Assembly (NCBI RefSeq): GCF_000350225.1
Contig: NW_005179166.1
Span: 62,001 to 126,000 of the forward strand
Origin: Chondrus crispus
Taxonomy: Eukaryota > Rhodophyta > Florideophyceae > Gigartinales > Gigartinaceae
Reading direction: 5' to 3'
DNA length: 64,000 nucleotides
Below the pieces are notes generated by a model. The model was not told where the DNA came from, searched no databases, and was given only the letters and a program-made list of their open reading frames with translations. The first letter of the stretch is position 1. Each line of letters begins with the position of its first letter. Of this stretch, positions 43,027-53,174 are shown in pieces. The position numbers and the translations under genes were made by a program.

Positions 43027-44074
43027 TTAATCGCTGTCGTCTTCCACTACCCTCATCCTCTTCGTCCTTCTACCAACCGAATCATTGTTCATGTGATTCT
43101 TCTTTGTCTTCCTGCTTTCGCTGCGCTGTTTTCCAGACTTCCTGCGATTCTTCTTCCCCTTCCCGACTGGCTGCAATTCAAGCTTCCGAACTTCAGCAAT
43201 TTCAAAGCCATCGCAAACAATTCCAAGGCACTCACCCAGCACTCCGGGGCGATTATCAAGCGCAAAGAGCTCAACCGGATCTAGAACGTGGCCTTTTTGG
43301 GCGTCAAGAACTACTACGTGGTCTAAACGTTCACCTAGGTCGTCCAGAGCGACGATTCTTATTAAAAAAAATGCCGTCCACCTTGTTGACCATCCACTCC
43401 ACAAGACTTTCCAGCACGGGGACGCTGCATTTCTTGAGGCGATACCTCCCGAGATGCTTTTCATTCCAGGCCTGTAACTCTGCAAGGCTTCGAGCTTTGA
43501 TGGGTCCTTTGCGCAGCATGGCAAGTGCCGGATCTTCTCCTACAACGGAGTGTAGCGCGTTAGCGAAGGAAGCACGCACGCACTCGCTGTGTGTTGCGCG
43601 GCAGAAGAGTGCCTGGTGCGTACGATAAGGCCTAGTGAGTCCGGTGGCTTCGCGATGCCCGGGACCCCCAGTAACAACAAAATCGTCTTGATGACTGGCA
43701 CAGTACTCATCCAGCCATTCCAAGGCTTGTGCTGTCTTCCGAGTACCAAAGACGAGCTCAACTTCGGAGTTTCCCTGCCCACCCGGACAAGTCACTTCCA
43801 TGTCGCTGGTAACTGGGCTTCCTGCCGAATCGAATACGGACAACACGCTGGCCTGGAGGGTATGGAAGTCCACTTTCCAAAAGGTCTTGCGCCCGCCTAC
43901 GCTCCGATGTGAAGCGCAGTACTGACCCGGGCGGAAGCCGTGAGTCCTTCCGGAAGCCATCACCACCCTTCGAACCTCCCAGCGGCGCTGCTCGTGCTCC
44001 GACAGGCCCGTTGCGTTAAGCAAATCCCATCTCTCCAACAACGCAACCTGAAACATCCTCCCTCTCCTATCCAA
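43027..44074 (-). pseudogene. Antisense cysteine-peptidase-like gene inside the copia element (copy B)
   Basis: Minus strand, between pol and the 3' LTR. The first frame (44074-43331) begins RGRMFQVALLERWDLLNAT and has GFRPGQYCASHRSV, FWKVDFHTL, WLDEYCASHQDDFVV and a candidate nucleophile block THSECVRASFANALHSVVG. At a run of eight A (43364-43371) the frame changes to 43524-43027: LIRIVALDDLGERLDHVVVL then DAQKGHVLDPVELFALDN, AEVRKLELQPVGKGKKN and a very basic, nuclear-signal-like tail (RRTKRMRVVEDD). The Cys...His-Asp layout matches copy A at 4208-5067, which also sits tail-to-tail with a copia pol. If the homopolymer is a sequencing slip, the gene is intact at about 350 residues. Peptidase function is inferred; no family name is assigned. 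Confidence 0.6.
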
Positions 44075-44794
44075 CAGCCAACGTAGAAGAACCTTCGATG
44101 TTTCCGTCCCGATGCTCAGCCTCTGAGCAGTCCTCTCCCGAGTGAAGGTGAATTCGAGGCCCGGGCCAGGACGAGGACTTCGCTAGACCTCCACTTTCCT
44201 CCGAGCCACGCCATCATCTCGACCGCAAGCCTCCCCTTACCCTCAACGAGCCACAGGCCTGCCATCACGCAGGGAAGCGCACGACCCCCGATCCCTGGCT
44301 TGCCGGCACTCTTTAGGTTCGAGAAGGTCGCGCGCTGACTCGCGGAGGAAACGGCCCGTCGTTGGTGGAAGCTCGGAGGTGGGGAAGCAACGGCGCGCGG
44401 GAGTGATGGCGGAGAAGCGGAGCGGCGATGTGGTGTGAGAAGCGAAGCGGCGATGTGGTGTAAGAAGCGGAGCAGCGATGCGGTGCGCGAGATCAAGCGG
44501 ACGCTGAACTGAGCCAGTGTATAGCGAGGGCTGGCGGTGGGCGTGCGCAGGTGGTGACTACCGGAAGCTGTTGGTCCGCGGTGGATTTGGGGGTCCGAAA
44601 GCTCGCGGCGAGAGAAGGGGGGAATAACTCAACAAGCAACCGCCCTTACCCTACGCAAATCTAGAAGGCCGCGTTGTCACGACAAGGGAGCGAGTACCGA
44701 GCAGCAGCGGCGCGGCGTCAGATCCATATAGGGTTGGCGCCGACGGCGGATCGGCCGGCGCCGCGTGCCCCAATTTTAGGGCCAACAGGGGGTG
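44075..44794 (+). other. Non-coding 3' part of the complete copia element
   Basis: GC-rich. A tandem-like repeat GAAGCGGAGCGGCGATG occurs in slightly varied copies near 44414-44480. The segment ends in CAGGGGGTG before the 3' LTR (polypurine tract). It may hold the promoter of the antisense gene. No convincing ORF. Confidence 0.5.
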
Positions 44795-45081
44795 TGTGGG
44801 AAGATAGAAATTACAGTTTATTTGGTTAGCTCTAAATCTGGAAAAAAAGGGAAATTATCCGTTCGACGCGCCGGCAGAAAATCCGGATATATTCAAATCC
44901 GAGGGCGGTATCCCGACCGACCCTCGGGGGTAACTTGCTACCCTCCGACAGCGCCGGCGAAAAGTCTCGAGACTCGACATCCGAAGTATCCCCATCCCCC
45001 TCGCTCTCGCGACTCCTTTCCCCCGCCGCTGCGTGCGACGAGCGCGGCTACTACTAACCTCATCGTTCCCGTTCTCCCACA
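44795..45081 (+). repeat. 3' LTR of the complete copia element
   Basis: 287 bp, TGTGGGAAGATAG...CTCCCACA. Followed by the target duplication GTTTG. Confidence 0.93.
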
Positions 45082-45426
45082 GTTTGAACAAGCAGCAGGT
45101 GGGATCGATAAAAAGGAATAGAAAGTAGCAAAACTGCTGAACAATGCAAAAGATACCTTGGAAAGCATTGGAAGGCGCACTGCTCGCCATTCTTCGACGA
45201 TATTAATAGAGCTTTTATCATCCTCATTGTCAACAGAGTGGGGTGGCTCAATGCCAATTCTCGAGGTCCATACCAGCAAGATAACAACAGCATGTTTGGC
45301 CTCAGACGCAGTTGGAACACCATTGAATACCTTCACAACATATTATGCGCCATCATCATCTTTCTCAAGGCCGCTCAATCCGGCTTTCCATGGCACCTAC
45401 TTGGACTATGCGGCGGATTGACCACA

Positions 45427-47682
45427 TCATTCGAGCATATCAGCAAGAGCCCATACTTTCTCGCCTCCCCTCTTCGCCAGACATCTATATCCTGCTACGA
45501 TAGCCTCATCCGCCCCTACCGTCTTCGCGAAGCTCGGTACTTTTCGTGCATCCTCCTCGTACTTGCGAAGCGCTTTGCAGTCCTCTGGAAGCTCCCAATT
45601 CTTCAGCGCCTTGCCGGCTACGACTACGTTATGCAGCATAGGTGCGATGGCAGTATCCTCCCTTGCAAACTGACAGCCTCCAAGGAACGATCCTTTCTCG
45701 TAAAGCCGCTGTGCTCGCGCTACAGTCCCGTTCAATTTCCGCAATTCTTCTTCCACTGCGCCACGTGCATCCTCCTGTCCACTCACCCAGTTGAGAAAGT
45801 GCCCATGGAATTTTATATAAGTAGCTGTGCTTACCGGAAGTGTTAGCACTTTCGCGGACGACAGACGCCTTTTGCCCTCCGCAGGACGGAAATGCTGCTT
45901 GATGTACGTCATGATGTGTCGAGAGTCCTCTACTAAATTTCCGTTATGGTACACCACGGGCGTCCGTTTGTCGGGGTGCAGTAAGTAATACCACCCAGGC
46001 TTGGACATAGGCGGGATCGCCACTGCCTGATACGGCACCCCGAGTTCCTCGAGTAAAATGAGGACGCGCTGGGAGTAGGGGCAATCCCCGTACTTTTGAG
46101 ATAGCGTATCGCTATTTGAGTGCGCCTGAGACCCCTTCACATGCACCTCTACACCTCCACGAGGTAGTCGCAGTCGGTCCATCTTGCTCCCCACCATCGA
46201 GCGACGATCTCTGATTTTCGCCAGCTCTCTGTACAACAGATGAAGGCTTAGCGGAGCACGCTGCTCCTCGGAGTACGAAACCCCTCCAAGCTGAAGCCTT
46301 CTCCGCCGATAGAATGGAATGGCATGTGCCTGCGGCAACGGGTCGAAAAACTCGACCAAGTCCATCAAGGCCGACTGCGCGAAATACAGTCGTGACCCAA
46401 CTCGATCGCATCGTCTCTTGCTTCGCGAAGTACGTCGCACGAAGGCCTCCAAAGTCTCAAAGTCTCGGATCACAGGCTTGTACCAGCGCGCGACGGTTGC
46501 ATCTACTTCCAGAATACGAGAAAATTCTCGGAACGAAAGGACCGCGTCCTGCCCACGCCTCTCGTTTTCTGCTTTATCCACGAAATCCAATTTCCCGCTG
46601 TAGAGCTTGCGATGCAGGAGCTCGCCGAGGACAGCTTGTGCACGCGGTGTAACACGTAATGGGCCGGCGCGAAGAGCCGTTTGCCCATCAGGCGGGTGGA
46701 ATAGATGCTCCGTCATCTGCATCTCGATAAGAATTTCGTCGCTTGCCGCAAATACACCTTGAATCCTACCAAGAATATTGCTTAAGACTCTATCTGCTGC
46801 ATGGAAACCATAATCCAAAATAACGCTCTCCTGCTTGATAATCTCTACCATTGCGAAGTATCGACCGAGCAAATAGGCTGAATATGCTGGAGAAAGAGAG
46901 CTGTCAAGACCTTTCTTTTCCACGCGGTCCCAGTCTGAATCCACGATAGAGTGAATTCTGTCAGCGAGCTTTGCAGCGCTTTTCAGAATAGGGGCTGACA
47001 GCTCCATGTACTTCTTTCTCAGCAGCCGCTCAATTTCGTCTTTCTTAGCCCTGGCCGCCTTCTGCTGTGCGGCAATGGCAGCCATCTTATTGCGACGTGC
47101 GTTGTACCTGGTCCCTGAAATAGTAGATACGGTGGAGATGAGGGCGACGATTACCGGGGCTGGGACAAAGTGTAACAGCTCCCTGACGCGATCTGTTATA
47201 AAGCCGTAGGCCGTTCTGGTGACTGTGGACACGATGCCAGCCGGTAGTTCGATGATTTTCTTAAAGCTGTGGTTGACTTGCTCTAGTTGCGACTTTTCCT
47301 CTGGCATGACAGGGTTGGTGTTTCTTGACCCTTCGGGATTCTTACCCTCGCCGTCATCTGGTTGGCGCTTACCGGGACCGTCGCCTCCGTTTCCAGAAAT
47401 GGCTGAGCCAGAACCAGAACCGGAGTCCAGCTGAGGCTCGTCTAACTCAGAGTCCGTTGCGGTGGGGGAGGAAGTGGGAGAAGAAGATTCCGGTTGTTTG
47501 TCCCGTGATGATTCGAGTTCCTCATTAGAGTTGGATGACGTCTGCGAATTCATCTGAAGCGCAACTCTACAGCTATGTGCAACGACTGGCTGGCGAGAGG
47601 TCGAAGACAAAACTGAAAGCGGGCGGCGCCACGACTGGGCGCATGACAAGCCTGGGAGCGAAAAGACAAATGCAGAGTTCAT
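45427..47682 (-). CDS. Plastid-targeted membrane protein fused to a glutathione-S-transferase-like domain
   Basis: 751 residues, uninterrupted, from ATG 47682. The N-terminus MNSAFVFSLPGLS plus Ser/Arg-rich sequence resembles a red-algal plastid transit peptide, followed by a disordered acidic/Ser-rich region (to about residue 140). One likely membrane segment (VPAPVIVALISTVSTISG) precedes a charged helix and a conserved-looking domain (PAYSAYLLGRYFAMVEII, ADRVLSNILGRIQGVFAAS, RVTPRAQAVLGELLHRK) that resembles an unnamed bacterial/cyanobacterial protein family. The last about 230 residues are a GST/DHAR-like module: YGDCPYSQRVLILLEELGVP, the thioredoxin-fold active-site motif CPYS, LLHPDKRTPVVYHNG, NLVEDSRHIMTYI. 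The GST part could bind glutathione at a plastid membrane. The fusion itself is unusual. Confidence 0.8.
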   Translation of the reverse strand: MNSAFVFSLPGLSCAQSWRRPLSVLSSTSRQPVVAHSCRVALQMNSQTSSNSNEELESSRDKQPESSSPTSSPTATDSELDEPQLDSGSGSGSAISGNGGDGPGKRQPDDGEGKNPEGSRNTNPVMPEEKSQLEQVNHSFKKIIELPAGIVSTVTRTAYGFITDRVRELLHFVPAPVIVALISTVSTISGTRYNARRNKMAAIAAQQKAARAKKDEIERLLRKKYMELSAPILKSAAKLADRIHSIVDSDWDRVEKKGLDSSLSPAYSAYLLGRYFAMVEIIKQESVILDYGFHAADRVLSNILGRIQGVFAASDEILIEMQMTEHLFHPPDGQTALRAGPLRVTPRAQAVLGELLHRKLYSGKLDFVDKAENERRGQDAVLSFREFSRILEVDATVARWYKPVIRDFETLEAFVRRTSRSKRRCDRVGSRLYFAQSALMDLVEFFDPLPQAHAIPFYRRRRLQLGGVSYSEEQRAPLSLHLLYRELAKIRDRRSMVGSKMDRLRLPRGGVEVHVKGSQAHSNSDTLSQKYGDCPYSQRVLILLEELGVPYQAVAIPPMSKPGWYYLLHPDKRTPVVYHNGNLVEDSRHIMTYIKQHFRPAEGKRRLSSAKVLTLPVSTATYIKFHGHFLNWVSGQEDARGAVEEELRKLNGTVARAQRLYEKGSFLGGCQFAREDTAIAPMLHNVVVAGKALKNWELPEDCKALRKYEEDARKVPSFAKTVGADEAIVAGYRCLAKRGGEKVWALADMLE

Positions 47683-48060
47683 AGAGGCTAATCTGGAGAT
47701 GCCTCACTTGGAGGCCGCGCAAGGAATCAGGAGAAGTCTTACCCTGGTTACCGAAGGGTAACCAGATGGAGAACGCCAGCTTAGGATATGAAGGCTGGTC
47801 AAAAGTTTTCTTCAGGTTTGACATGATGGAGAGGAGCATGCGGTGATTGGCCGGCTGCAAAATGAGGGCACAACTGTGCCCCGACTGATGACGTCGGCTC
47901 AGTAAGGCATGCAGTCTACAGCGCGCTGATTGGCCAGTGCGGGCGGCGTGGAAATACTGATCCCCACGTCTTCCCTGATCTTCTCAATAACAAGCTTGCT
48001 GCAGCCTATCGTCGACCAGGCCGTATCGAACCCCAGCCTGCCTCCCACCTTTGTTAACGT
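47683..48060. other. Intergenic
   Basis: Upstream region of the GST-fusion gene and downstream of the next gene. No motif recognised. Confidence 0.4.
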
Positions 48061-49080
48061 TCACCTCTCTCCGTCAGCGGTTCGATCCGCAATCGCCCGG
48101 TCAGGAAACGCCCCGCACGAAGTCGCCTTCGCTATCGAGTCCATCGACATCACTATGTTTCGCAAGTGCCCGGAGCAAACGTTGACCAAAGACGGCGCCC
48201 GCCGCTCATTGTTCCTCGACCTTCTGATAAAGCCAAGCCGTCCCATGATTATCTGCACAAACGGCCTTCTTTGATACTCGATCATGTGGAAACCCCGCTT
48301 CCTGAACAACTCCAAGTTATCAACATCCCTCTCGTCAGTGATTTTCTCCTTCTCCATCGTTACCTCCAACCCGGCCTCCTTGCGTTCCCACACTAGGCAG
48401 CACCAAGTCTTGTTGCCATCCGGCAAAAAAGGCGGCAAGGCCGCGCCCGTCGTTTTAACCTGCGCGATAGCTTTCCCGAGCAATGGGTCAAGCGGATATT
48501 CTGAGGCTGCAATCCTCCGTGCCTTGTTTTCGTCCCAGCGCTCACCCGAACTCATCATTTTCTGGTTCTCCCTCCGTTCTCTCAACTCCCTAAGATACAT
48601 AGGACTGCGCTCCCTTTCGTCCTCCATAGCCCTCCTTCCTCTCGAGCTGTGCTTTCTATGAATCACCTTGTCCACTTCCTCTGGTGCTCCCAAAGAACAA
48701 TTCCGAATAACCTGATATCCACTTTGCGAATCTCTCCCAATAATATTATGAAACACATGCCTCGCCAAGACCTCATAACGCAACTCTTTATACATCCCAG
48801 TCGGTACCCCCTCGTCCGACACGTCCTTGCGTGCGATTCGCCCACCGCCAAGCAGCTTGACCATCTTGGACCCCCACGTGTATGGCGGATCCTTTTCAAA
48901 CACGACGTACAGCCAGGCGCAGCCCTCCAAGTCTACCGAGCGTGCCGCCGCGCATAGGACAGAATCAGCGCGCCAGGGTTCCCCGCTGTGCATCGCGCGC
49001 GCGTGAAACTGCGGCGTCTCATCCAGAAGCATCGCCAGCTCCAAGGTTTGGCCTGGCCACTTTTGTAGCATGAGTAGCAT
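48061..49080 (-). CDS. Hypothetical protein, 339 residues
   Basis: Continuous frame from ATG 49080 (MLLMLQKWPGQTLELAM) to 48061. Visible features: ELRYEVLARHVFHNIIGRDS, a charged, probably helical middle (MEDERERSPMYLRELRERRE, with basic HRKHSSRGRR before it), PLDPLLGKAIAQVKTTGAAL and KTWCCLVWERKEAGLEV. No signal peptide or membrane segment is evident. I do not recognise the family. It lies upstream of, and in the same direction as, the GST-fusion gene, 378 bp away. A shorter plus-strand frame overlaps its C-terminal part but has no better support. Confidence 0.55.
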   Translation of the reverse strand: MLLMLQKWPGQTLELAMLLDETPQFHARAMHSGEPWRADSVLCAAARSVDLEGCAWLYVVFEKDPPYTWGSKMVKLLGGGRIARKDVSDEGVPTGMYKELRYEVLARHVFHNIIGRDSQSGYQVIRNCSLGAPEEVDKVIHRKHSSRGRRAMEDERERSPMYLRELRERRENQKMMSSGERWDENKARRIAASEYPLDPLLGKAIAQVKTTGAALPPFLPDGNKTWCCLVWERKEAGLEVTMEKEKITDERDVDNLELFRKRGFHMIEYQRRPFVQIIMGRLGFIRRSRNNERRAPSLVNVCSGHLRNIVMSMDSIAKATSCGAFPDRAIADRTADGER

Positions 49081-52000
49081 GGTCGCAGATAGAATGCTGT
49101 AGGTGTGGGCAGGAAGGTAAGAGCGATCTTTTTTGCCTGCGTTTTAGTGACAATGGGTGCCGCCGCGGGAAGAGGTCAAAAACGTATTCAGAGGATGCTC
49201 CTCAGTGCTTGTGTGCGTTGGAAGAACACCATAATGAAAGAGGTGTCTTCCCACTCAAGGCGCTTTTCTCACACCTCTCTCTCTAGTGTCTATCCGACCA
49301 AGCGTTATCGTCACATAAACATCTGCGAATTTTATTTCTTTTCAACTTTGATGTCCACGGTTTCCATTTTTCTTTGGTAGGTTTACTCGTTTTAAATTTT
49401 TGTGAAGGTAAACCGAATAGAAAGCACTCCAAGGAATGTCTCCACAGTACTCTGCGTAGCTACTGTACTGTGGATGACTAATGGGATATCAATTTTGGAA
49501 TTTTATCCTTGTATGGAAGGTTTGGAAACTGAGGCCCGGTGATCCAACACCTGTCTAACTGGAGTTTGTGTGGTTGCGTATGCATGAACTCTGTGCGGGG
49601 AAAACGCACTGCTGCGATTCGATTTTTCATCTTTCTGATATTGCGACCTCTACCATCGGAGTTGCCTCTGAAGAAAGTCTCGCACAGACCGAACTTGCCA
49701 TAGACGAGTTATTCCCAACTTTTTCCAAGCTTAATGATAATTGAAGTTATTGCAGTCGGCGTCCTGATGCTTGCCTATCCACGAAACCCCTTGATGGTTG
49801 CATGTGGTTACATAGCTCTTGGTTTCATTGCAATGCAATTGTTGGTGTTGTGTGAATTTTTCATTCAACAGTACATCTGCCCTACTCCAAACTGTTTCTC
49901 TTTCGCCGTCTCACTACTTTCACCGTGGGCGGGTCTTTGGCATATACATTCCTACTAATCCTTTGCCGACCCGTACCGAGGTTGATAATGGCACTCTCAT
50001 GTCTCTATCCTTCTCTTAAACCCTCTAATATATGCACGCCGTATTAAGTGCTTTCAGGTTCCTGGTACCTCGCAATCTGAATGTCTCAAAATCGTATTTT
50101 TTGAAAACCGACTTGCCACTATGTTTGAATCAGGCTCCGGCCCGTCGCAATTCCTTGAGGAACTCGATACCGCAGAACAAATCGTAACAATCGCAGTATG
50201 ATGCAGGAACGCACTCAACGAATTTGGAACGCCAACCCCAATAATTATTGTAGCATAATTGTTCAGGGAACCAAAAACAGGTCTCATCGACATACGCTAT
50301 GTTTGTATTTTTTTTATACAGGAACGGCGAAAGATGAAAAAGCTTCTCGCTTCCAGAGCGAGACTTTCGTCGCTCGTATGGCATTAGTCCTGATCTGTGA
50401 TCTACCATTTATGCGTTACAGTATGTCCCATCTACTGTTATGTCGCGTCACGCTTTTCAAAGGCTTTTGATCATTTTTGAATCGCATGCATTTTTTTGTT
50501 TAACCGGCAAGACAGCAGAGAGAGAAAATGCCCTTGGACGGGACGGAGACGAGTATCTGAACATCAAACAGCTATCTGCGGCGAAGAAATACTTTTTCTG
50601 TCGCAGGACCGACAGGAGACTACCGCGAGGCAGCATCCAGCGGAGCAGAAAGCTGAGACCAGGAAGATCGTTTGGACGCAGATAAGATGATTTACTTGGG
50701 TACTGCCCCGTCACATTGATGAGTCCGTGTAGGAAAATTGTCACAATTGTAACTTGAATGGGCGCAAATCATGGCTGTTTTAAATTAGTATTAGCAGGAA
50801 ACGTGCCGAGACGTGCCGAGACGCGTTTATCTTTATCACTACCCTGGATCTATGGAAGGTCGATACAGACAGATTGGCCGCGAGGTCTTTTTCCGAGGCA
50901 CATACATTGACGATTGAAACACTCACGGAAGAGAGAGCCTGGGGAGTTGTTGCGGTAACAGAAGGTAGTAAGGTATTGATGATGGGTGAAAAGTAGAGGA
51001 GAACCAAATCCCTGGTCGAAACGGCGTTTACCGGAAGTATGCTGCGCAATTCAAGTAAATAGATTAAACGATTCATGACCTCTGTAAACTATTTCAAATT
51101 TTCTCAAGATCTACTACAAGCAGTGCGTCTGGCATTTTGTATTATGATAATTGAAGCAAGGTCGTCTTCGGTAATTATAGTATTCATCATTTTGTCATGA
51201 AAAGGCTCTCACGTTGAAGGCTTTTTGTCTCCCATACATCTCTGGTATTTTGTGACAAGGACTACTCGATGTTATTGCAATATTTTCAGGGCGACCCTTT
51301 TTTCTATCTGTCATGATTGTGGGACCTGTGCTGCCCTGTGCTATAGCTGTACCTGGAAACGGCCTGATGTGAAAAGGCTCGACTACACTGCATTGTTAAG
51401 GGATTCACTAACGCAATTTTATATTTCTTTTTAGCTCGCACTTCGCATATTTTAGTTTTTGATGAGCGCTATGGACCTTCGTGGAATTGCAGGCTTCCCT
51501 ACGAGCATGAAATATGACTTGGGGAAGTCGAGAAAGCTACGTTTATAAAATGAGCTCAACCTGAAGTCAGTACAAAGCCTTGGGAGCTTTCCTGCAGTTC
51601 AATGCAGCTCTGTACACATACGGTACTTCGGCTCCATCAACTACAATACTGTACATATTGTACCAACGGGTTGTGGGAGCTACATTTACACATTTGTTCT
51701 GAAGCCCATCATTATCATTAGAACTACGTTCTTTACAAAATTGTGGGCATTAGAGACTTCACAAAGACACAGATCTACTATACAGTACCAAAGATCCAGT
51801 GCTACCCGCATACTGTACGTGTACAGTGTCGATGTGGAGATGGTTGAGGTATGAGAGGGGAAGGATACTAAGGATTCTGGACTGGCGGCGACGGCCGCTC
51901 TGTGACCTCGCGCCCTCCGGGTTGTCGAAATATACAGTATAGCTCTACTGTGCTCGCCCCTCGGCGTTCGGCCGAGGTTCCAGCGCTGGCCGCCCCTGCC

Positions 52001-52362
52001 GCCACAGCAGCGGCAGGGCCTAATGGGTATGACGATGGAGGGGCGGTGTCGGACGAAACTAATGACCACTACGTGGTCTCGGCGTTAGCCGGGCTCTACA
52101 AGGGTAAGCGCGGTCTGGTAGCCCGAGTAAACTTCACCTTTCTCTAACTCTCTTTTCGGGACCCCTCTCTTTTGCTTGTCTCCGGACCAGATTGTCATAC
52201 GGGGCGTTTCATAAATACTGTATACTGTAGCCGTTTCGAGCAAAATGCCCTACTGTAGCCTGAACAGCGCCTGTACATCGGCTACTGTATAATATTGCAA
52301 CGCACGTATGAGACCATAAAGTGTTCCGTACAGTACCGTACATGGAAACGTGGTACAGGGTA
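49081..52362. other. Long gene-poor stretch
   Basis: AT-richer DNA with only short, unconvincing frames. A 10-bp inverted repeat (TCCACAGTAC / GTACTGTGGA) lies at 49441-49474. TACAGTA/TACTGTA-type words are dense at 51610-51830 and 52210-52370. Confidence 0.5.
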
Positions 52363-52521
52363 CAGTACAGGGGGGGTCGCGATATAAGAGCAGGTTGAAT
52401 AAGAGCGACCTCGCAATAAGAGCACCATTTTCGCTTGACACGGTATCATAACTTCGAGCACCATTACACATTGTAATTACAGTGTTGTACTTACCTTCAC
52501 ACAGGCCTTTCCTCGGCTGGT

Positions 52522-52583
52522 ATTTGAAACCCATCTTAGAGGTCTCCCTCATGTGAGGGAGACCTCTAAGATGGGTTTCAAAT
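52522..52583. repeat. 62-bp near-perfect palindrome
   Basis: 30-bp arms (52522-52551 and 52554-52583, beginning ATTTGAAACCCATCTTAGAG) with a 2-base centre and no mismatch. It lies inside the pogo-type element, upstream of its HTH gene. Confidence 0.9.
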
Positions 52584-52653
52584 GGTACGGGAGGACAGAT
52601 CAGCGAGCGCCCGTACCATTCCTCCGCCGCACAGATAAATACGGTGCCTCAAA

Positions 52654-53071
52654 ATGACATTCCACTTTCCACAGATGGCGCGCGACTCGCTTAAGAGGCG
52701 CAAGCGCCTTTCGTTGAAAGAGAAATCCGAGGCTGCGCGTTGTCTCCAGAACGGCGCAAGCGCTTCTTCGGTGATGAAGCGTTTTGGAATTGGACGCAGC
52801 ACAGTCACAAACATTAAGTCGAACCTCTCTGTGTTGATCTCAAAGGCTCACGCACATGGTGCCTCACTAGACGCAAAAAGCTTACGCACTCCGCCCCTTC
52901 TGGAACTCGAGGCAGAAGTCCGCTAGAAAAACTTGCTGATGATTGCAACGTAACAGAGGTTGGGATGTTGTTACGGAGAGTGAGAAGCGTGTTTGCGCGC
53001 TTACGAGGGAGTGCTGCTGTGCACGGGTCCAGGCAACTGCTTATTGGTGAGATGCTACAGCGATCTGGGTA
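52654..53071 (+). pseudogene. CENP-B-type HTH protein without catalytic domain
   Basis: ATG 52654 (or 52675, MARDSLKRRKRL) opens 90 residues with the CENP-B N-terminal HTH: KRRKRLSLKEKSEAARCLQN, ASASSVMKRFGIGRSTVTNI. The frame stops at 52926. In the next frame about 50 further residues read LEKLADDCNVTEVGMLLRRV and LIGEMLQRSG to 53071. No DDE domain follows, so the product could at most bind DNA. It may be an internally deleted pogo transposase. Confidence 0.65.
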
Positions 53072-53174
53072 GTAAAATGGACATCCTGTGCCAAATTCTT
53101 GAATAACAGCAACCTCGGAATAAGAGCAGATGAAGGGGGTGGCACGGGGTGCTCTTATATCGTGGTCCTGACTG

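Larger units (their letters stand above)
37672..45081 (+). mobile_element. Complete Ty1/copia retrotransposon carrying an antisense gene
   Basis: 7,410 bp between matching 5-bp target duplications GTTTG (37667-37671 and 45082-45086). LTRs of 286 and 287 bp differ at about six positions and have perfect ends TGTGGGA...TCCCACA. Order: 5' LTR, primer site, gag, pol, convergent minus-strand gene (43027-44074), about 700 bp without a gene, 3' LTR. The high LTR identity points to a recent insertion. It lies 340 bp beyond the 3' end of the GST-fusion gene. Confidence 0.95.
52363..53174 (+). mobile_element. Short pogo/Tigger-type element encoding only a helix-turn-helix protein
   Basis: 812 bp flanked by TA on both sides. 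Ends begin CAGT and are imperfectly inverted: CAGTACAGGGGGGGTCGCGA on the left and, complemented, CAGTCAGGACCACGATATAA on the right. Both are followed by ATAAGAGCA-type words that recur inside. CAGT ends with TA target duplication are typical of pogo-like elements, and the encoded HTH agrees. Confidence 0.7.

Noticed and set aside
44116-44496. 126-residue minus-strand frame upstream of the antisense copia gene
   Set aside because: Ser/Ala/Pro-rich, covers a tandem-like repeat and lacks similarity to copy A of the antisense gene.
47930-48274. 115-residue plus-strand frame overlapping the 339-residue gene
   Set aside because: No recognisable domain or better start context, and it lies largely inside the longer minus-strand frame. 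It is an alternative but less likely.
49734-49958. Short hydrophobic plus-strand frame (74 residues)
   Set aside because: Could be a small membrane protein, but there is no family, neighbour or conservation to support it.
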